From Anaerolineales bacterium (GTDB taxonomy: Bacteria; Chloroflexota; Anaerolineae; Aggregatilineales; J027): a DNA stretch of 64,000 nucleotides. The translations under genes were made by a program, and so were the position numbers. The notes below the pieces were generated by a model. The model saw only the letters and a list, made by a program, of their open reading frames with translations. It ran no database searches and was not told where the DNA came from. Every line of letters begins with the position of its first letter. Within the stretch, counting starts at the first letter, position 1. Positions 23,184-31,480 of this stretch are shown piece after piece. The DNA is taken from positions 1,798,001 through 1,862,000 of the forward strand of contig JACKCI010000001.1 in assembly GCA_020634155.1 (NCBI GenBank), given 5' to 3'.

Positions 23184-23876
23184 ATGAAAACAATTGGTCT
23201 CATTGGGGGCATGAGTTGGGAATCGTCGCTCGAATACTACCGTATCATCAACGAGGAAGTGAAGCGACGCTTGGGCGGCTTTCATTCGGCTAAGAGTGTG
23301 ATGGTCTCGGTCGATTTTGCCGAAATCGAAGCCATGCAGATGGCTGACCGTTGGGATGATGCCGCCCAGTTATTGAGCGACGCCGCCCGACAAGTGGAGC
23401 GCGGGGGCGGGGATATAGTGGTGCTATGTACCAATACTATGCACAAGGTGGCTGATGCCATGCAAGCCGCTATCAACATCCCCTTGCTGCATATTGCTGA
23501 TGCCAGCGCACTGGCGATTAGAGCACAGGGTCTGCAACGAGTCGGGCTGCTTGGCACCCGCTTTACCATGGAACAGGATTTTTATCGGACACGCCTTGAA
23601 CAACAACACGGCCTTGAAGTGGTCATCCCTGATAGCGCCGACCGTGATACCGTTCACCGCGTGATTTATGATGAACTGGTGTTGGGCGTCATCAACCCCA
23701 CCTCGCGCCAAGCCTACCAAGCCATCATTGAGAAAATGGGTACCGAGGGGGTCATTCTAGGCTGTACCGAAATCGGCCTCTTAATCAAAGCTGAGGATAG
23801 CCCAGTTCCGGTTTTCGACACCACCACCATCCATGCCGTTGCTGCGGTAGAGTGGGCGCTACGGGACTTGACCTGA
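23184..23876 (+). CDS. Aspartate/glutamate racemase-family protein
   Basis: 230 aa. Cofactor-independent two-cysteine racemase: IGLIGGMSWESSLEYYRIINE at the N-terminus (quoted from its start), the first Cys in VLCTNTMHK and the second in ILGCTEIGLL. The pattern is closest to the RacX/YgeA broad-specificity group. It may supply D-amino acids to the wall or medium. AAAAAGGAAAGCAG precedes the start. Its end overlaps the converging cytochrome gene by 18 bp. Confidence 0.92.
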   Translation: MKTIGLIGGMSWESSLEYYRIINEEVKRRLGGFHSAKSVMVSVDFAEIEAMQMADRWDDAAQLLSDAARQVERGGGDIVVLCTNTMHKVADAMQAAINIPLLHIADASALAIRAQGLQRVGLLGTRFTMEQDFYRTRLEQQHGLEVVIPDSADRDTVHRVIYDELVLGVINPTSRQAYQAIIEKMGTEGVILGCTEIGLLIKAEDSPVPVFDTTTIHAVAAVEWALRDLT

Positions 23877-24476
23877 GAGCAGCGCATGGCAGGCATCACA
23901 GGTCGCATTGGTGGCCGTCATATCCCGAAAGCCGAGCCATAGCAGCGTACCCTCCGAATGCGCCACATGACACGACTCACAGGTGCCATGTGGATTTGGG
24001 GCGGCGGCCTGCCATGCGTCCAGATACTCGACCCAATGGTAATGCGAGTTGGAATAGAGCAGGCGTGGGTCGTCGTCAATCGTTAGGGGATTATCGCGGC
24101 TATTGAGGGTATGGCATTTGAGGCAAGGCGCATCTCCCAGCGGATTTTGGGTAATGGCGGGGTTGTGATAGTCGCCTAGCACATAGGCCACTGTATCCTG
24201 TACCCCTTGCCAAAGCGCCTCGGCTCGTCCAGTCTGCCCCTCGGTCATGTGACAATCAATACAGCGCACGGCTTCCTCATAAGCAGCATGGGCTGAGGCA
24301 AGGTCGCTGGGTTCCTTGGCTTGGGTGCGGTTGAAATAGGTGACTTCTGGCTCGGTGTGGCAGGAGGCGCAGAACGAGTCGCGGTTTTCGAGATGTACCG
24401 CCGTCGCTACCCCGACCACCGCAAGGGCCATCAAAACAATCCCCATCCCGATGACACCACACGCTACTTTTTTCAA
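23859..24476 (-). CDS. Membrane-anchored pentaheme c-type cytochrome
   Basis: About 205 aa with one N-terminal membrane helix and five CxxCH heme sites (CASCH, CIDCH, CLKCH, CESCH, CDACH), so the bulk lies outside the membrane. The arrangement is NapC/NirT-like, passing electrons from quinol to a periplasmic or extracellular oxidoreductase; none is encoded nearby. The frame opens at 24515, but a TTG at 24476 follows GGAGGTGAGGCA at ideal spacing and starts LKKVACGVIG. The rare start codon is therefore preferred. Confidence 0.85.
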   Translation of the reverse strand: MKKVACGVIGMGIVLMALAVVGVATAVHLENRDSFCASCHTEPEVTYFNRTQAKEPSDLASAHAAYEEAVRCIDCHMTEGQTGRAEALWQGVQDTVAYVLGDYHNPAITQNPLGDAPCLKCHTLNSRDNPLTIDDDPRLLYSNSHYHWVEYLDAWQAAAPNPHGTCESCHVAHSEGTLLWLGFRDMTATNATCDACHALLSGQVP

Positions 24477-24580
24477 TGCCTCACCTCCTTGTTGCCCTTC
24501 CACTCTAGCGATCATTTGTAAAGCGCGTGTTATCGGGGGTCACTCATTTTGTTATACAATACAGGTGGGAGAGGATAACC

Positions 24581-25129
24581 ATGATTAACCAAACTGCCCT
24601 AACCGCCGAAGCCTTTGACGAGATGGTTTTTCAGCCGGAATACCACGATTTACGCCTTGAATATATTGGGGGGATGATTGCCGAAGTGGTCTCTAATCAT
24701 TATTCATCTGAAATCGCGCTTTATATTGGCTATGCGCTGTCAGCTTTTGTCCGCACCCGTAAACTGGGGCGTATAACAGGAGCCGACGGCGGGTATGTGA
24801 TTGGCGATGAGCGCTATATCCCTGATGTGGCCTTTGTCTCCAAAGCGCGGCAACCCGACCCTTGTCATGAGGCCTATAACCCGACCCCGCCTGATCTTGC
24901 GGTGGAGGTTTTATCGCCTACGGATAATCAGCGCCATGTGCGAATCAAAATTGTCAACTACATAGCGGCAGGCGTAACGGTGTGGGTGGTTGACCCCGAA
25001 GCCAAGCACGTTGAGGTTTATGTACCCAATCAGCCCGTTATTACAGTGGACGAAAATGGCGTTATTGAGGGAGGGAGTGTGTTGCCTGAGTTTCAGTTAG
25101 CCGTCAAAGCAATTTTTGACCTCGAATAG
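24581..25129 (+). CDS. Uma2-family putative endonuclease
   Basis: About 182 aa. PD-(D/E)xK-type fold of the Uma2/DUF820 family, greatly expanded in Chloroflexota and cyanobacteria. Conserved features are RLEYIGGMIAEV, GADGGYVI-like and IPDVAFVSKAR (catalytic Asp), then DLAVEVLSPTD (Glu) and KIVNYIAAG. The start at 24581 (MINQTALT) follows GGGAGAGGATAACC and a TACAAT -10 at 24555-24560. Physiological role unproven for the family. Confidence 0.9.
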   Translation: MINQTALTAEAFDEMVFQPEYHDLRLEYIGGMIAEVVSNHYSSEIALYIGYALSAFVRTRKLGRITGADGGYVIGDERYIPDVAFVSKARQPDPCHEAYNPTPPDLAVEVLSPTDNQRHVRIKIVNYIAAGVTVWVVDPEAKHVEVYVPNQPVITVDENGVIEGGSVLPEFQLAVKAIFDLE

Positions 25130-25142
25130 AGGCATTAATTTT

Positions 25143-25172
25143 TTGACGTAGACCAATGGCTTTTGCTACAAT
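25143..25172 (+). promoter_or_regulatory. Promoter of the small membrane protein
   Basis: TTGACG (25143-25148) and an extended -10 TGCTACAAT (hexamer 25167-25172) with an 18-bp spacer. The expected start is about 20 nt before the ATG. Confidence 0.65.
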
Positions 25173-25199
25173 AGCGTGCTGAAATCGGATGGAGGCATG

Positions 25200-25403
25200 A
25201 TGAAGAACATAACACGTTATATTGTGTGGCTTATTTCAATCGCGGCGGGTGTCCTCACTACGGTGGGCATTATTGTTTTATGGTTCGATACCACCCTTGA
25301 ACACTATGGCACAGTCTACGCCATCTTGACCGCCATTTCTATTATGAGCTTGGTCTTGATTTGGCTAGACTACATTGCTGATACAGGGATTTTACCAGAC
25401 TAG
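25200..25403 (+). CDS. Small two-helix membrane protein
   Basis: 67 aa with two hydrophobic helices (about 8-27 and 38-58) and short polar ends (MKNITRYIVW at the start, YIADTGILPD at the end). GGAGG at 25191-25195 lies 4 bases before ATG 25200 and 1 base before ATG 25197, so 25200 is chosen. It has its own strong promoter and terminator, so it is a single-gene unit. Function unknown. Confidence 0.65.
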   Translation: MKNITRYIVWLISIAAGVLTTVGIIVLWFDTTLEHYGTVYAILTAISIMSLVLIWLDYIADTGILPD

Positions 25404-25408
25404 CATGA

Positions 25409-25436
25409 AGAGAGAGGGTTGCCCTCTCTTTTTTTT
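25409..25436 (+). terminator. Strong intrinsic terminator
   Basis: AGAGAGGG-TTG-CCCTCTCT (25411-25429) followed by T8. The downstream VOC-gene start codon is only four bases after the T-run. Confidence 0.9.
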
Positions 25437-25439
25437 CGG

Positions 25440-25805
25440 ATGCAAATTCACGATATTCACCACGTACAAATCACCGTCGCACCTGACCAAGTAGAGGCTG
25501 CTCGGCAGTTCTATTGTGGGGTGCTGGGCCTGCCCGAAATTGAAAAACCGGACTCACTCAAGGGGCGCGGGGGCTTTTGGATTCTGGCGGGCAGCCGCCA
25601 AGTTCACATTGGCATTGAGGAAGGTGTCAATCGCCATGCTACCAAAGCCCATATCGCCTATCAGGTTAACGACCTAGCCGCATGGCATCAACACCTCACC
25701 GCGCACGGCATCTCAATCGGTGATTCAGTCCCCATCTCCGGCTTTGACCGCTTCGAATTCCGTGACCCATTCGGCAACCGAATCGAGTTTATTCAACCGC
25801 GATAG
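25440..25805 (+). CDS. Glyoxalase/VOC-superfamily protein
   Basis: 121 aa, one VOC domain made of two beta-alpha-beta-beta-beta units (IHHVQITVAPDQVEAARQFY near the start; FRDPFGNRIEFIQ at the end). Candidate metal ligands are His7, His60 and the C-terminal Glu. Substrates in the family range from methylglyoxal adducts to antibiotics, so no reaction is assigned. The ATG lies just after the preceding terminator's T-run and has no Shine-Dalgarno, which leaves its expression unexplained. Confidence 0.85.
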   Translation: MQIHDIHHVQITVAPDQVEAARQFYCGVLGLPEIEKPDSLKGRGGFWILAGSRQVHIGIEEGVNRHATKAHIAYQVNDLAAWHQHLTAHGISIGDSVPISGFDRFEFRDPFGNRIEFIQPR

Positions 25806-25972
25806 TGCCAAAGCATATCAAAAAAAAGTGGCGTTGTACTGTCGCATTTCTCTCGACGTGCTGTTACAATTCTTTATAAATACGGCGGTTCTGGTTAACA
25901 ATTCAAGCCCCCAGCCGCCCCTAAAGATATTTTCATTTTCAACACCAAATGGTTGAAAGGAACATCATCTCC

Positions 25973-27406
25973 ATGGCTGTAACAGCAAAAGAAGAACGGC
26001 TACCCTTTAGCAAGAGCGTTGAGCATATGGTAGACCGTGCGATGCACTATCTGAACATTCCGCAGGGTCTAGCCCAGCAAATCAAAGCCTGCAATATCGT
26101 TTTCCAAACCCAATTCCCCGTCAGAATGGACAATGGTGAATACAAGACCTTCCGTGGTTGGCGGGCTGTGCATAGCGCCCACCGCTTGCCCGTCAAAGGT
26201 GGTATCCGCTTTGCAACCCATGTGCATCAAGATGAAGTCGAAGCCCTCGCCGCATTGATGACCTACAAATGCGCGATTGTGAATGTGCCTTTTGGTGGCT
26301 CCAAGGGTGGGTTGATTGTGAACCCCCGTGACCATTCAGAAGCCGAATTAGAACGTATCACGCGCCGCTTTGCTTATGAACTCATTAAGGGGGGCTACAT
26401 CTCCCCCGGCGGTAACGTACCTGCCCCCGATATGGGTACGGGTGAGCGCGAAATGGCATGGATTGCCGACACCTATATGAGCATGTATCCCAATGATGTC
26501 AACGCCCTTGGCTGCGTGACAGGCAAACCCGTCTCCACTGGCGGTATCCAAGGCCGCACCGAAGCCACCGGACGCGGCGTCCAATACGCTATCCGTGAGT
26601 TCTTCCGTCACCCCGAAGATATGAAACTAGCGGGTCTGTCCGGTACGCTCGCGGGCAAGAGAATTGTGGTACAAGGGCTTGGCAATGTTGGTTATCATGC
26701 CGCTAAGTTCTTGCAAGAAGAAGATGACTGCAAGATTATCTCGATCATTGAATGGGACGGGGCGCTCGTTGATGAGAACGGCCTCAACGTCCAAGCGGTC
26801 CGTGATTACATGGACGAGCATCGTGGTGTGAAGGGCTTCCTCGGTGCCAAGTATGTCGAGAATGGCTTGTCTTGCCTTGAACTCGAATGCGACATCCTGA
26901 TTCCTGCCGCCCTCGAAGGCCAAATCACGCTGGAAAATGTTGACCGTATCAAGACTAACCTTATCGTGGAAGCGGCTAACGGCCCAACCACCTTCGGCGC
27001 GGATGAGAAATTGCGCCAACGTGGGGTGGTGGTCTTAGCGGACGCTTTTGCCAATGCCGGTGGTGTCACGGTCTCTTACTTCGAGTGGATTAAGAACCTC
27101 TCTCACATTCGCTTCGGGCGGATGCAACGCCGCTTGGAAGAATGGCGTGGGGAGAAGGTCGTTGAGGCCCTTGAGTTGATGACCGGTCAAAAGATGCCTG
27201 ATTATCTCAAGAACGACATTAGCCGCGGCGCGGACGAACTCGCCTTAGTGCGCTCTGGCTTGGATGACACCATGCGCCAAGCCTACCAAGAAATCAGCGA
27301 AGTCTTCCATAGCAGCAAGGGCATTACTGACTTCCGCACAGCAGCTTTTGTGGTCTCCCTCCAAAAGATTGCCGAGAGCTATCTCGAATTTGGCATTTGG
27401 CCCTAG
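25973..27406 (+). CDS. Glu/Leu/Phe/Val dehydrogenase (glutamate dehydrogenase-like)
   Basis: 477 aa. Interconverts glutamate and 2-oxoglutarate plus ammonia, or a branched-chain equivalent. Substrate-site motifs PVKGGIRFATHVHQDE, VPFGGSKGGL and PAPDMGTG (catalytic Lys and Asp) are intact, as is the Rossmann VVQGLGNVGYHAAKFL. The glutamate-binding Lys near KGGIR supports GDH over leucine dehydrogenase. The frame opens at 25949, but ATG 25973 (MAVTAKEE) lies after GAAAGGA and is the likelier start. It is slightly longer than the usual 415-450 aa. Confidence 0.92.
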   Translation: MAVTAKEERLPFSKSVEHMVDRAMHYLNIPQGLAQQIKACNIVFQTQFPVRMDNGEYKTFRGWRAVHSAHRLPVKGGIRFATHVHQDEVEALAALMTYKCAIVNVPFGGSKGGLIVNPRDHSEAELERITRRFAYELIKGGYISPGGNVPAPDMGTGEREMAWIADTYMSMYPNDVNALGCVTGKPVSTGGIQGRTEATGRGVQYAIREFFRHPEDMKLAGLSGTLAGKRIVVQGLGNVGYHAAKFLQEEDDCKIISIIEWDGALVDENGLNVQAVRDYMDEHRGVKGFLGAKYVENGLSCLELECDILIPAALEGQITLENVDRIKTNLIVEAANGPTTFGADEKLRQRGVVVLADAFANAGGVTVSYFEWIKNLSHIRFGRMQRRLEEWRGEKVVEALELMTGQKMPDYLKNDISRGADELALVRSGLDDTMRQAYQEISEVFHSSKGITDFRTAAFVVSLQKIAESYLEFGIWP

Positions 27407-27428
27407 TCTCTAACTATACACAGCAATT

Positions 27429-27462
27429 TGCGGATGCCAGACTTCTGGTGTCCGCATTTTTT
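27429..27462 (+). terminator. Terminator after glutamate dehydrogenase
   Basis: A 12-bp stem (27429-27440 with 27445-27456, two G-T pairs) with loop ACTT, then T6. It reaches the stop codon of the converging membrane gene. Confidence 0.85.
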
Positions 27463-27925
27463 ATGGATCGTTCGGCCAGACCGTGTTATCCGCCAAACCC
27501 ACCACCAGTGCCGCATAGACATGCAATAGCACCCAAGCAATCAGCACCACCTCACGGCTGAGGCTAACATCAGCGAGGGCATTGTCTATGTCTACCAAGA
27601 ATTGGCGCGAGTCACTCGAATAAAGCGCCCCTAGAAAGACTGCTGCGGGTAAGGCCACCATCAAATGCCCGGTTGAGGCAAACATCAACGCTTCGGGCCA
27701 TTGCTGCCACACCCTTTTGGCGGCAATGAAAAAGAGCCATGCTCCCACCCCAAACGCCGCCACAAAACTCGCCATGAGTATCAAGGATGCGACAAAAACA
27801 TCCTCCCGAATCAAGCCATCAAATCGTGATTGAACTAACCAAAACGCGACAAGCAGTGCAATCGGCACCATTGGGAGCGCCACTACCACTGAATAAATTT
27901 TTGCCCACTTAGGCCATAGTATCAT
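27461..27925 (-). CDS. Integral membrane protein, last gene of the uvrC operon
   Basis: About 154 aa with four hydrophobic helices. The start ATG at 27925 overlaps the stop of the FemAB-like gene by 4 nt (ATGA), so translation is probably coupled. The longer upstream frame to 28015 lies wholly within that gene and is not needed. No family is recognised. Its position at the end of a wall-related operon is the only functional hint. Confidence 0.7.
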   Translation of the reverse strand: MILWPKWAKIYSVVVALPMVPIALLVAFWLVQSRFDGLIREDVFVASLILMASFVAAFGVGAWLFFIAAKRVWQQWPEALMFASTGHLMVALPAAVFLGALYSSDSRQFLVDIDNALADVSLSREVVLIAWVLLHVYAALVVGLADNTVWPNDP

Positions 27926-29010
27926 GCAGAACCTCGACGGCGTAACCAACCAATAAAACGGGGCGCAGCTTGGGTATAGAGCCAGTATAGCGGCGGATAA
28001 GGTGCGTAGTCCCATGCCCCAAGGGTTCGCACCACTTGGCTCCCAAAGCCCTCTTTAAAGCGATAGACGCCCCACATCGAGTCGTCTTCGCTAAAGGTGT
28101 TAGGAGCGCCCCACCAATCATAAACGCGGTAGCCCTGCGCCTTGGACCAACGGATAGCAGCCCATTGCAAGGCATAATTAGGCTGGCGGTCGCGCTCCTC
28201 ATTGGAGGACATGCCATAGAAGTACCAGACCCGCTGCCCAAAATGAAACAAGACCACTCCACCCAAGACCTGCTCTTGAACCGTTGCCAGCAAGATACGA
28301 GCATAACCCGCTTGGGCAAAATCGGCCCACAACTCGCGGTAGTAATCCCAAGGGCGCACAATAAAGCCTTGGCGCTCACCAGTGGTGGTGTACAAATTAT
28401 AGAGCGCTTGCCAGTCGGCCTCACCCGCCGCCTCACGCACAGTCACCTCACGCTTCTCAGCAAGGCGGATTTTGCGGCGTGTCGATTGGTTCATGCCCGC
28501 CAGCAGGTCATCCTCGCTATGGGTCAAATCCAGCGTCAGGGTATTGCGGAACTGCACTTGGTCATGGCTAAAGCGCCACCCGCGCTCCTGCAAAAAGGCT
28601 TGAACCGCTTGGCCTATTGGGTCGGGTTGGTCGGGCTGGCCTTCGGGGGTATCCGGTGGGGTACCTGTCGCAATCACAATATCAGGGTCAATTTTCAGCC
28701 ACACCCCACCCCGTCGTGCCAAGCCTTGGAGATGGTCAAGGACAGGCGCAATCAAGTCCACCTCACCCCCTGCGAAAATCGGCCCCTTGGGAACATACAA
28801 CAGGCGGAGCGGTCCCATCCGTCGCATTAAGACACTAGCGGTGGCTAATACGGTACCATCGTCGCGGGTGTAGGCATAGCGGGTTGGGAGCCAGCCCGTC
28901 GTGCGCTGCTTGAACTCGCCCCACTCCCATGTTTGTAGAATGTGGGCCATTGGAAGCGAGGCGACAAGGTTATTCCAGCGGGTGCGGTCAGTGACACACT
29001 CAATTTTCAT
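27922..29010 (-). CDS. FemAB-like peptidoglycan-bridge or aminoacyl transferase
   Basis: About 362 aa made of two GNAT-like domains. N-terminal LPMAHILQTWEWGEFKQ and the internal WYFYGMSSNEERDRQPNYAL with DWWGAP and RFKEGFGSQVVRTLG are the FemX/FmhB hallmark. Such enzymes add amino acids from aminoacyl-tRNA to lipid II, building interpeptide bridges on the cytoplasmic face. The start at 29010 overlaps the previous gene's stop by ATGA; the longer frame to 29091 is unlikely. Specificity unknown. Confidence 0.9.
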   Translation of the reverse strand: MKIECVTDRTRWNNLVASLPMAHILQTWEWGEFKQRTTGWLPTRYAYTRDDGTVLATASVLMRRMGPLRLLYVPKGPIFAGGEVDLIAPVLDHLQGLARRGGVWLKIDPDIVIATGTPPDTPEGQPDQPDPIGQAVQAFLQERGWRFSHDQVQFRNTLTLDLTHSEDDLLAGMNQSTRRKIRLAEKREVTVREAAGEADWQALYNLYTTTGERQGFIVRPWDYYRELWADFAQAGYARILLATVQEQVLGGVVLFHFGQRVWYFYGMSSNEERDRQPNYALQWAAIRWSKAQGYRVYDWWGAPNTFSEDDSMWGVYRFKEGFGSQVVRTLGAWDYAPYPPLYWLYTQAAPRFIGWLRRRGSA

Positions 29011-29597
29011 GAGGAGTAGGTCACGCTGCCAATCGAATAAGGCGGCTTGAGAATCGGCGGGGGGTCGCCCATATTCGGGCCAGCCGACCACACCATACCG
29101 ATGACCTGTTCCGTCTCATGATCCAACACCGCCACTCGATTCCAAGGGGCGTAGGCGGCCTGTAACTGCACGGTGCGGTCATCAATCTCGTCGCGGTAGA
29201 CGGTGGGGGCCATCGCAAAATAGGCGTGCTGGTCGAGAGTCTCGTTCAGCAGTTGGGGAGCCAAGCCTGCCAGATAGTCGCGCACATCTTCGGCATAGGG
29301 GCGACGTGGTTGATGCCCCAACAGCCGATAGCGTAGCGGGTTAATCAGCAACCAAGGGTCTACGCGCAATTGCCAACCATCATCATGCCAGCGGGCGCGT
29401 AAGCCCAGCAAGTCCATTAGATACCAATTGAGAGAGGTGACCCCTACCCGCATCAGGCGCGGCTGTGGGCCAAAATCAATCAGAGGGGTATGGAGTGGTT
29501 TGCTGACCATCACCGTTAGCCACTCCCCAAGCGTCGCCCATGCTGGAACCACGCTGTAGCGGTTGGTCGGTTGTTCGAGTAAATAGGAGGTTATCAA
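29007..29597 (-). CDS. Protein of unknown function in the uvrC operon
   Basis: 196 aa, soluble, rich in Trp, Tyr and Pro. Its N-terminal part (PAWATLGEWLTVMVSKPLH) and C-terminal part (AVLDHETEQVIGMVWSAGP) show no motif I recognise; the latter has the feel of a GNAT-type strand pair. It overlaps both uvrC and the FemAB-like gene by 4 nt (ATGA), so its synthesis is coupled to both. A role with the transferase is possible but unsupported. Confidence 0.6.
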   Translation of the reverse strand: MITSYLLEQPTNRYSVVPAWATLGEWLTVMVSKPLHTPLIDFGPQPRLMRVGVTSLNWYLMDLLGLRARWHDDGWQLRVDPWLLINPLRYRLLGHQPRRPYAEDVRDYLAGLAPQLLNETLDQHAYFAMAPTVYRDEIDDRTVQLQAAYAPWNRVAVLDHETEQVIGMVWSAGPNMGDPPPILKPPYSIGSVTYSS

Positions 29598-31480
29598 GCC
29601 AATTCTTCCTTGATGCGTTGCGCCAATTCCTCGGTAATGCCCGGCACAGCGGTTAACTGCTCAATGCGGGCACGACGAATGGCGTCTATATCATTATTAA
29701 AGGCTTTGAGAAGAGCCTTGCGTTTGGCGGGGCCGATGCCACTCACCACCTCAAGACGGCTCGCCATGCCTTTCTTTTGGCGTTGAGCGCGGTGGCTGGT
29801 AATAGCAAAGCGGTGCGCCTCATCGCGTACCCGTTGCAGCAAATACGAGCCTTCGCTATTGCGTGGCAGGAACACAGGCAGGCGGTCATTGGGCAGATAG
29901 ACCTCCTCAAATTGCTTGGCAAGACCAGCGACCGGGACATGCTCTAGCAGATGAAAGGCCTCCAGCACCTCAACAGCTATCCCCAATTGTCCCTTGCCCC
30001 CATCAATCAGTAGCAAATCCGGCAATAAGCGCCACGTCTCGTTATTATCAGCCTTGCCGGGAGCGGGTGCCTCGGCATTGTGGATGGCATCGACATAGCG
30101 TTGGAAGCGGCGCGTTAGGGCTTCACGCATCGACTGGTAATCATCTGACCCGTCGTGGCTGATGCTGCGGATATTGAAGCGTCGATATTCGCTCTTGGCA
30201 GGCGTGCCTTGTACAAAGACCACCCGACTGGCAACCGTGGAGGTGCCGTGTAGGGTGCTGATGTCATAGCATTCAATCCGGTTGGGCGGATTAGGCAGCT
30301 TGAGCGCCGTTTGTAGCTCTTGCATGGCGGTCTCTTGACGCAAAGTATCCTTGGCCCACCGTGCTTGGAACAGATTCAACTGCTCAACAGCGGTCTCGGT
30401 GGCCCGTTGCACCAATTTGCGTTTATCGCCACGCTTCGGAACCGTCAGAGTCACCTTGCGTCCCTCACGTTGTTCGCGCAGCCATGCCTCCAGCACCTCG
30501 GCCTCTGGCAAGTCCATTGGCACAATAATCTCCGGCGGGAGTTCAAAGGTGCTTTCGTAGTATTGAGGCAAAAAGCTGCCAATCAGTTCGGCATCCCCTT
30601 CGTCCTCGATATTCATGAGGGGAAAGGACTCGCTGGAGATAAGGCTGCCATGTCGAATGACCAGCAATTGCACCATCGCCATTTGCTCATTACGGGCCAG
30701 CGAGAGGATGTCTTGATCGGCTCCAATGTCCGAGATGCGGTGTTGGCGCTCCATGACCTGCTCAATGGCTTGGATACGGTCACGCAACAGGGCTGCCCGT
30801 TCAAAGTCGAGATTTTCGGCAACTGTTTGCATCTCTTGGGTCAATTCGCGGATAACGGCATCGGTCTTGCCTTCCAGCACCCGCATCAGGCCATCAATAG
30901 CAGCGCGGTACTCCTCTTGGCTCTGCACCCCGATACACGGCGCACCACAGAGCTTGATGTCGTAATAGAGACAGGCCCGCGCATCTTTGCCAGTAATGGT
31001 GCGGTCACAGGTCAAGAAGGGGAAGGCTTTGCGTAGGGTATCGAGCAGGCGGCGTACCTCCCACCCACTCGAATAGGGGCCAAAGTAGCGGTTGCCGTCT
31101 TTACGATTGACGCGGCGCGTCATCTCCACTTTGGGGAAGGGGTCACGGGTGCGGACGATGATATAGGGATAGTGCTTATCATCTTTCCAGATAACGTTAT
31201 AGCGTGGCTTATGGGCGCGGATAAGCTGGGCTTCCGCAGTGAGCGCCATCGTCTCGCTTTCCACCACCAAGATTTTAATATCGGTGATGTGTTCCCGCAT
31301 CCGCACCACTTTTGGCAGGGTATTGCCGGGTTGAAAATAGGAACGCACCCGATTGCGGAGGTTCTTGGCCTTGCCGATATAGATAATCTCGCCGTGCCGA
31401 TCCATCATCTGATAGACACCGGGGCTGGTCGGCAGACGGTCGAGGATTTGTTGGATGGCGTCGGGTGGTACGTAACTCAT
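29594..31480 (-). CDS. uvrC: Excinuclease ABC subunit C
   Basis: 628 aa. Makes both incisions in nucleotide excision repair with UvrB. Domains in order: GIY-YIG nuclease (SPGVYQMMDRHGEIIYIGKAKNLRNR, quoted in part, about 15-95), Cys-bearing segment (ACLYYDIKLCGAPC), UVR motif (about 205-240), RNase H-like second nuclease (CYDISTLHGT; DLLLIDGGKGQLG) and helix-hairpin-helix pair at the C-terminus. The start overlaps the upstream GNAT-like gene by ATGA and the end overlaps the next gene likewise. Confidence 0.97.
   Translation of the reverse strand: MSYVPPDAIQQILDRLPTSPGVYQMMDRHGEIIYIGKAKNLRNRVRSYFQPGNTLPKVVRMREHITDIKILVVESETMALTAEAQLIRAHKPRYNVIWKDDKHYPYIIVRTRDPFPKVEMTRRVNRKDGNRYFGPYSSGWEVRRLLDTLRKAFPFLTCDRTITGKDARACLYYDIKLCGAPCIGVQSQEEYRAAIDGLMRVLEGKTDAVIRELTQEMQTVAENLDFERAALLRDRIQAIEQVMERQHRISDIGADQDILSLARNEQMAMVQLLVIRHGSLISSESFPLMNIEDEGDAELIGSFLPQYYESTFELPPEIIVPMDLPEAEVLEAWLREQREGRKVTLTVPKRGDKRKLVQRATETAVEQLNLFQARWAKDTLRQETAMQELQTALKLPNPPNRIECYDISTLHGTSTVASRVVFVQGTPAKSEYRRFNIRSISHDGSDDYQSMREALTRRFQRYVDAIHNAEAPAPGKADNNETWRLLPDLLLIDGGKGQLGIAVEVLEAFHLLEHVPVAGLAKQFEEVYLPNDRLPVFLPRNSEGSYLLQRVRDEAHRFAITSHRAQRQKKGMASRLEVVSGIGPAKRKALLKAFNNDIDAIRRARIEQLTAVPGITEELAQRIKEELA

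Noticed and set aside
28036..28830. 264-codon ORF antisense to the FemAB-like gene
   Set aside because: Antisense shadow of a clearly recognisable gene.
30320..31036. 238-codon ORF antisense to uvrC
   Set aside because: Entirely within the confident uvrC gene; typical open antisense frame in GC-rich coding DNA.
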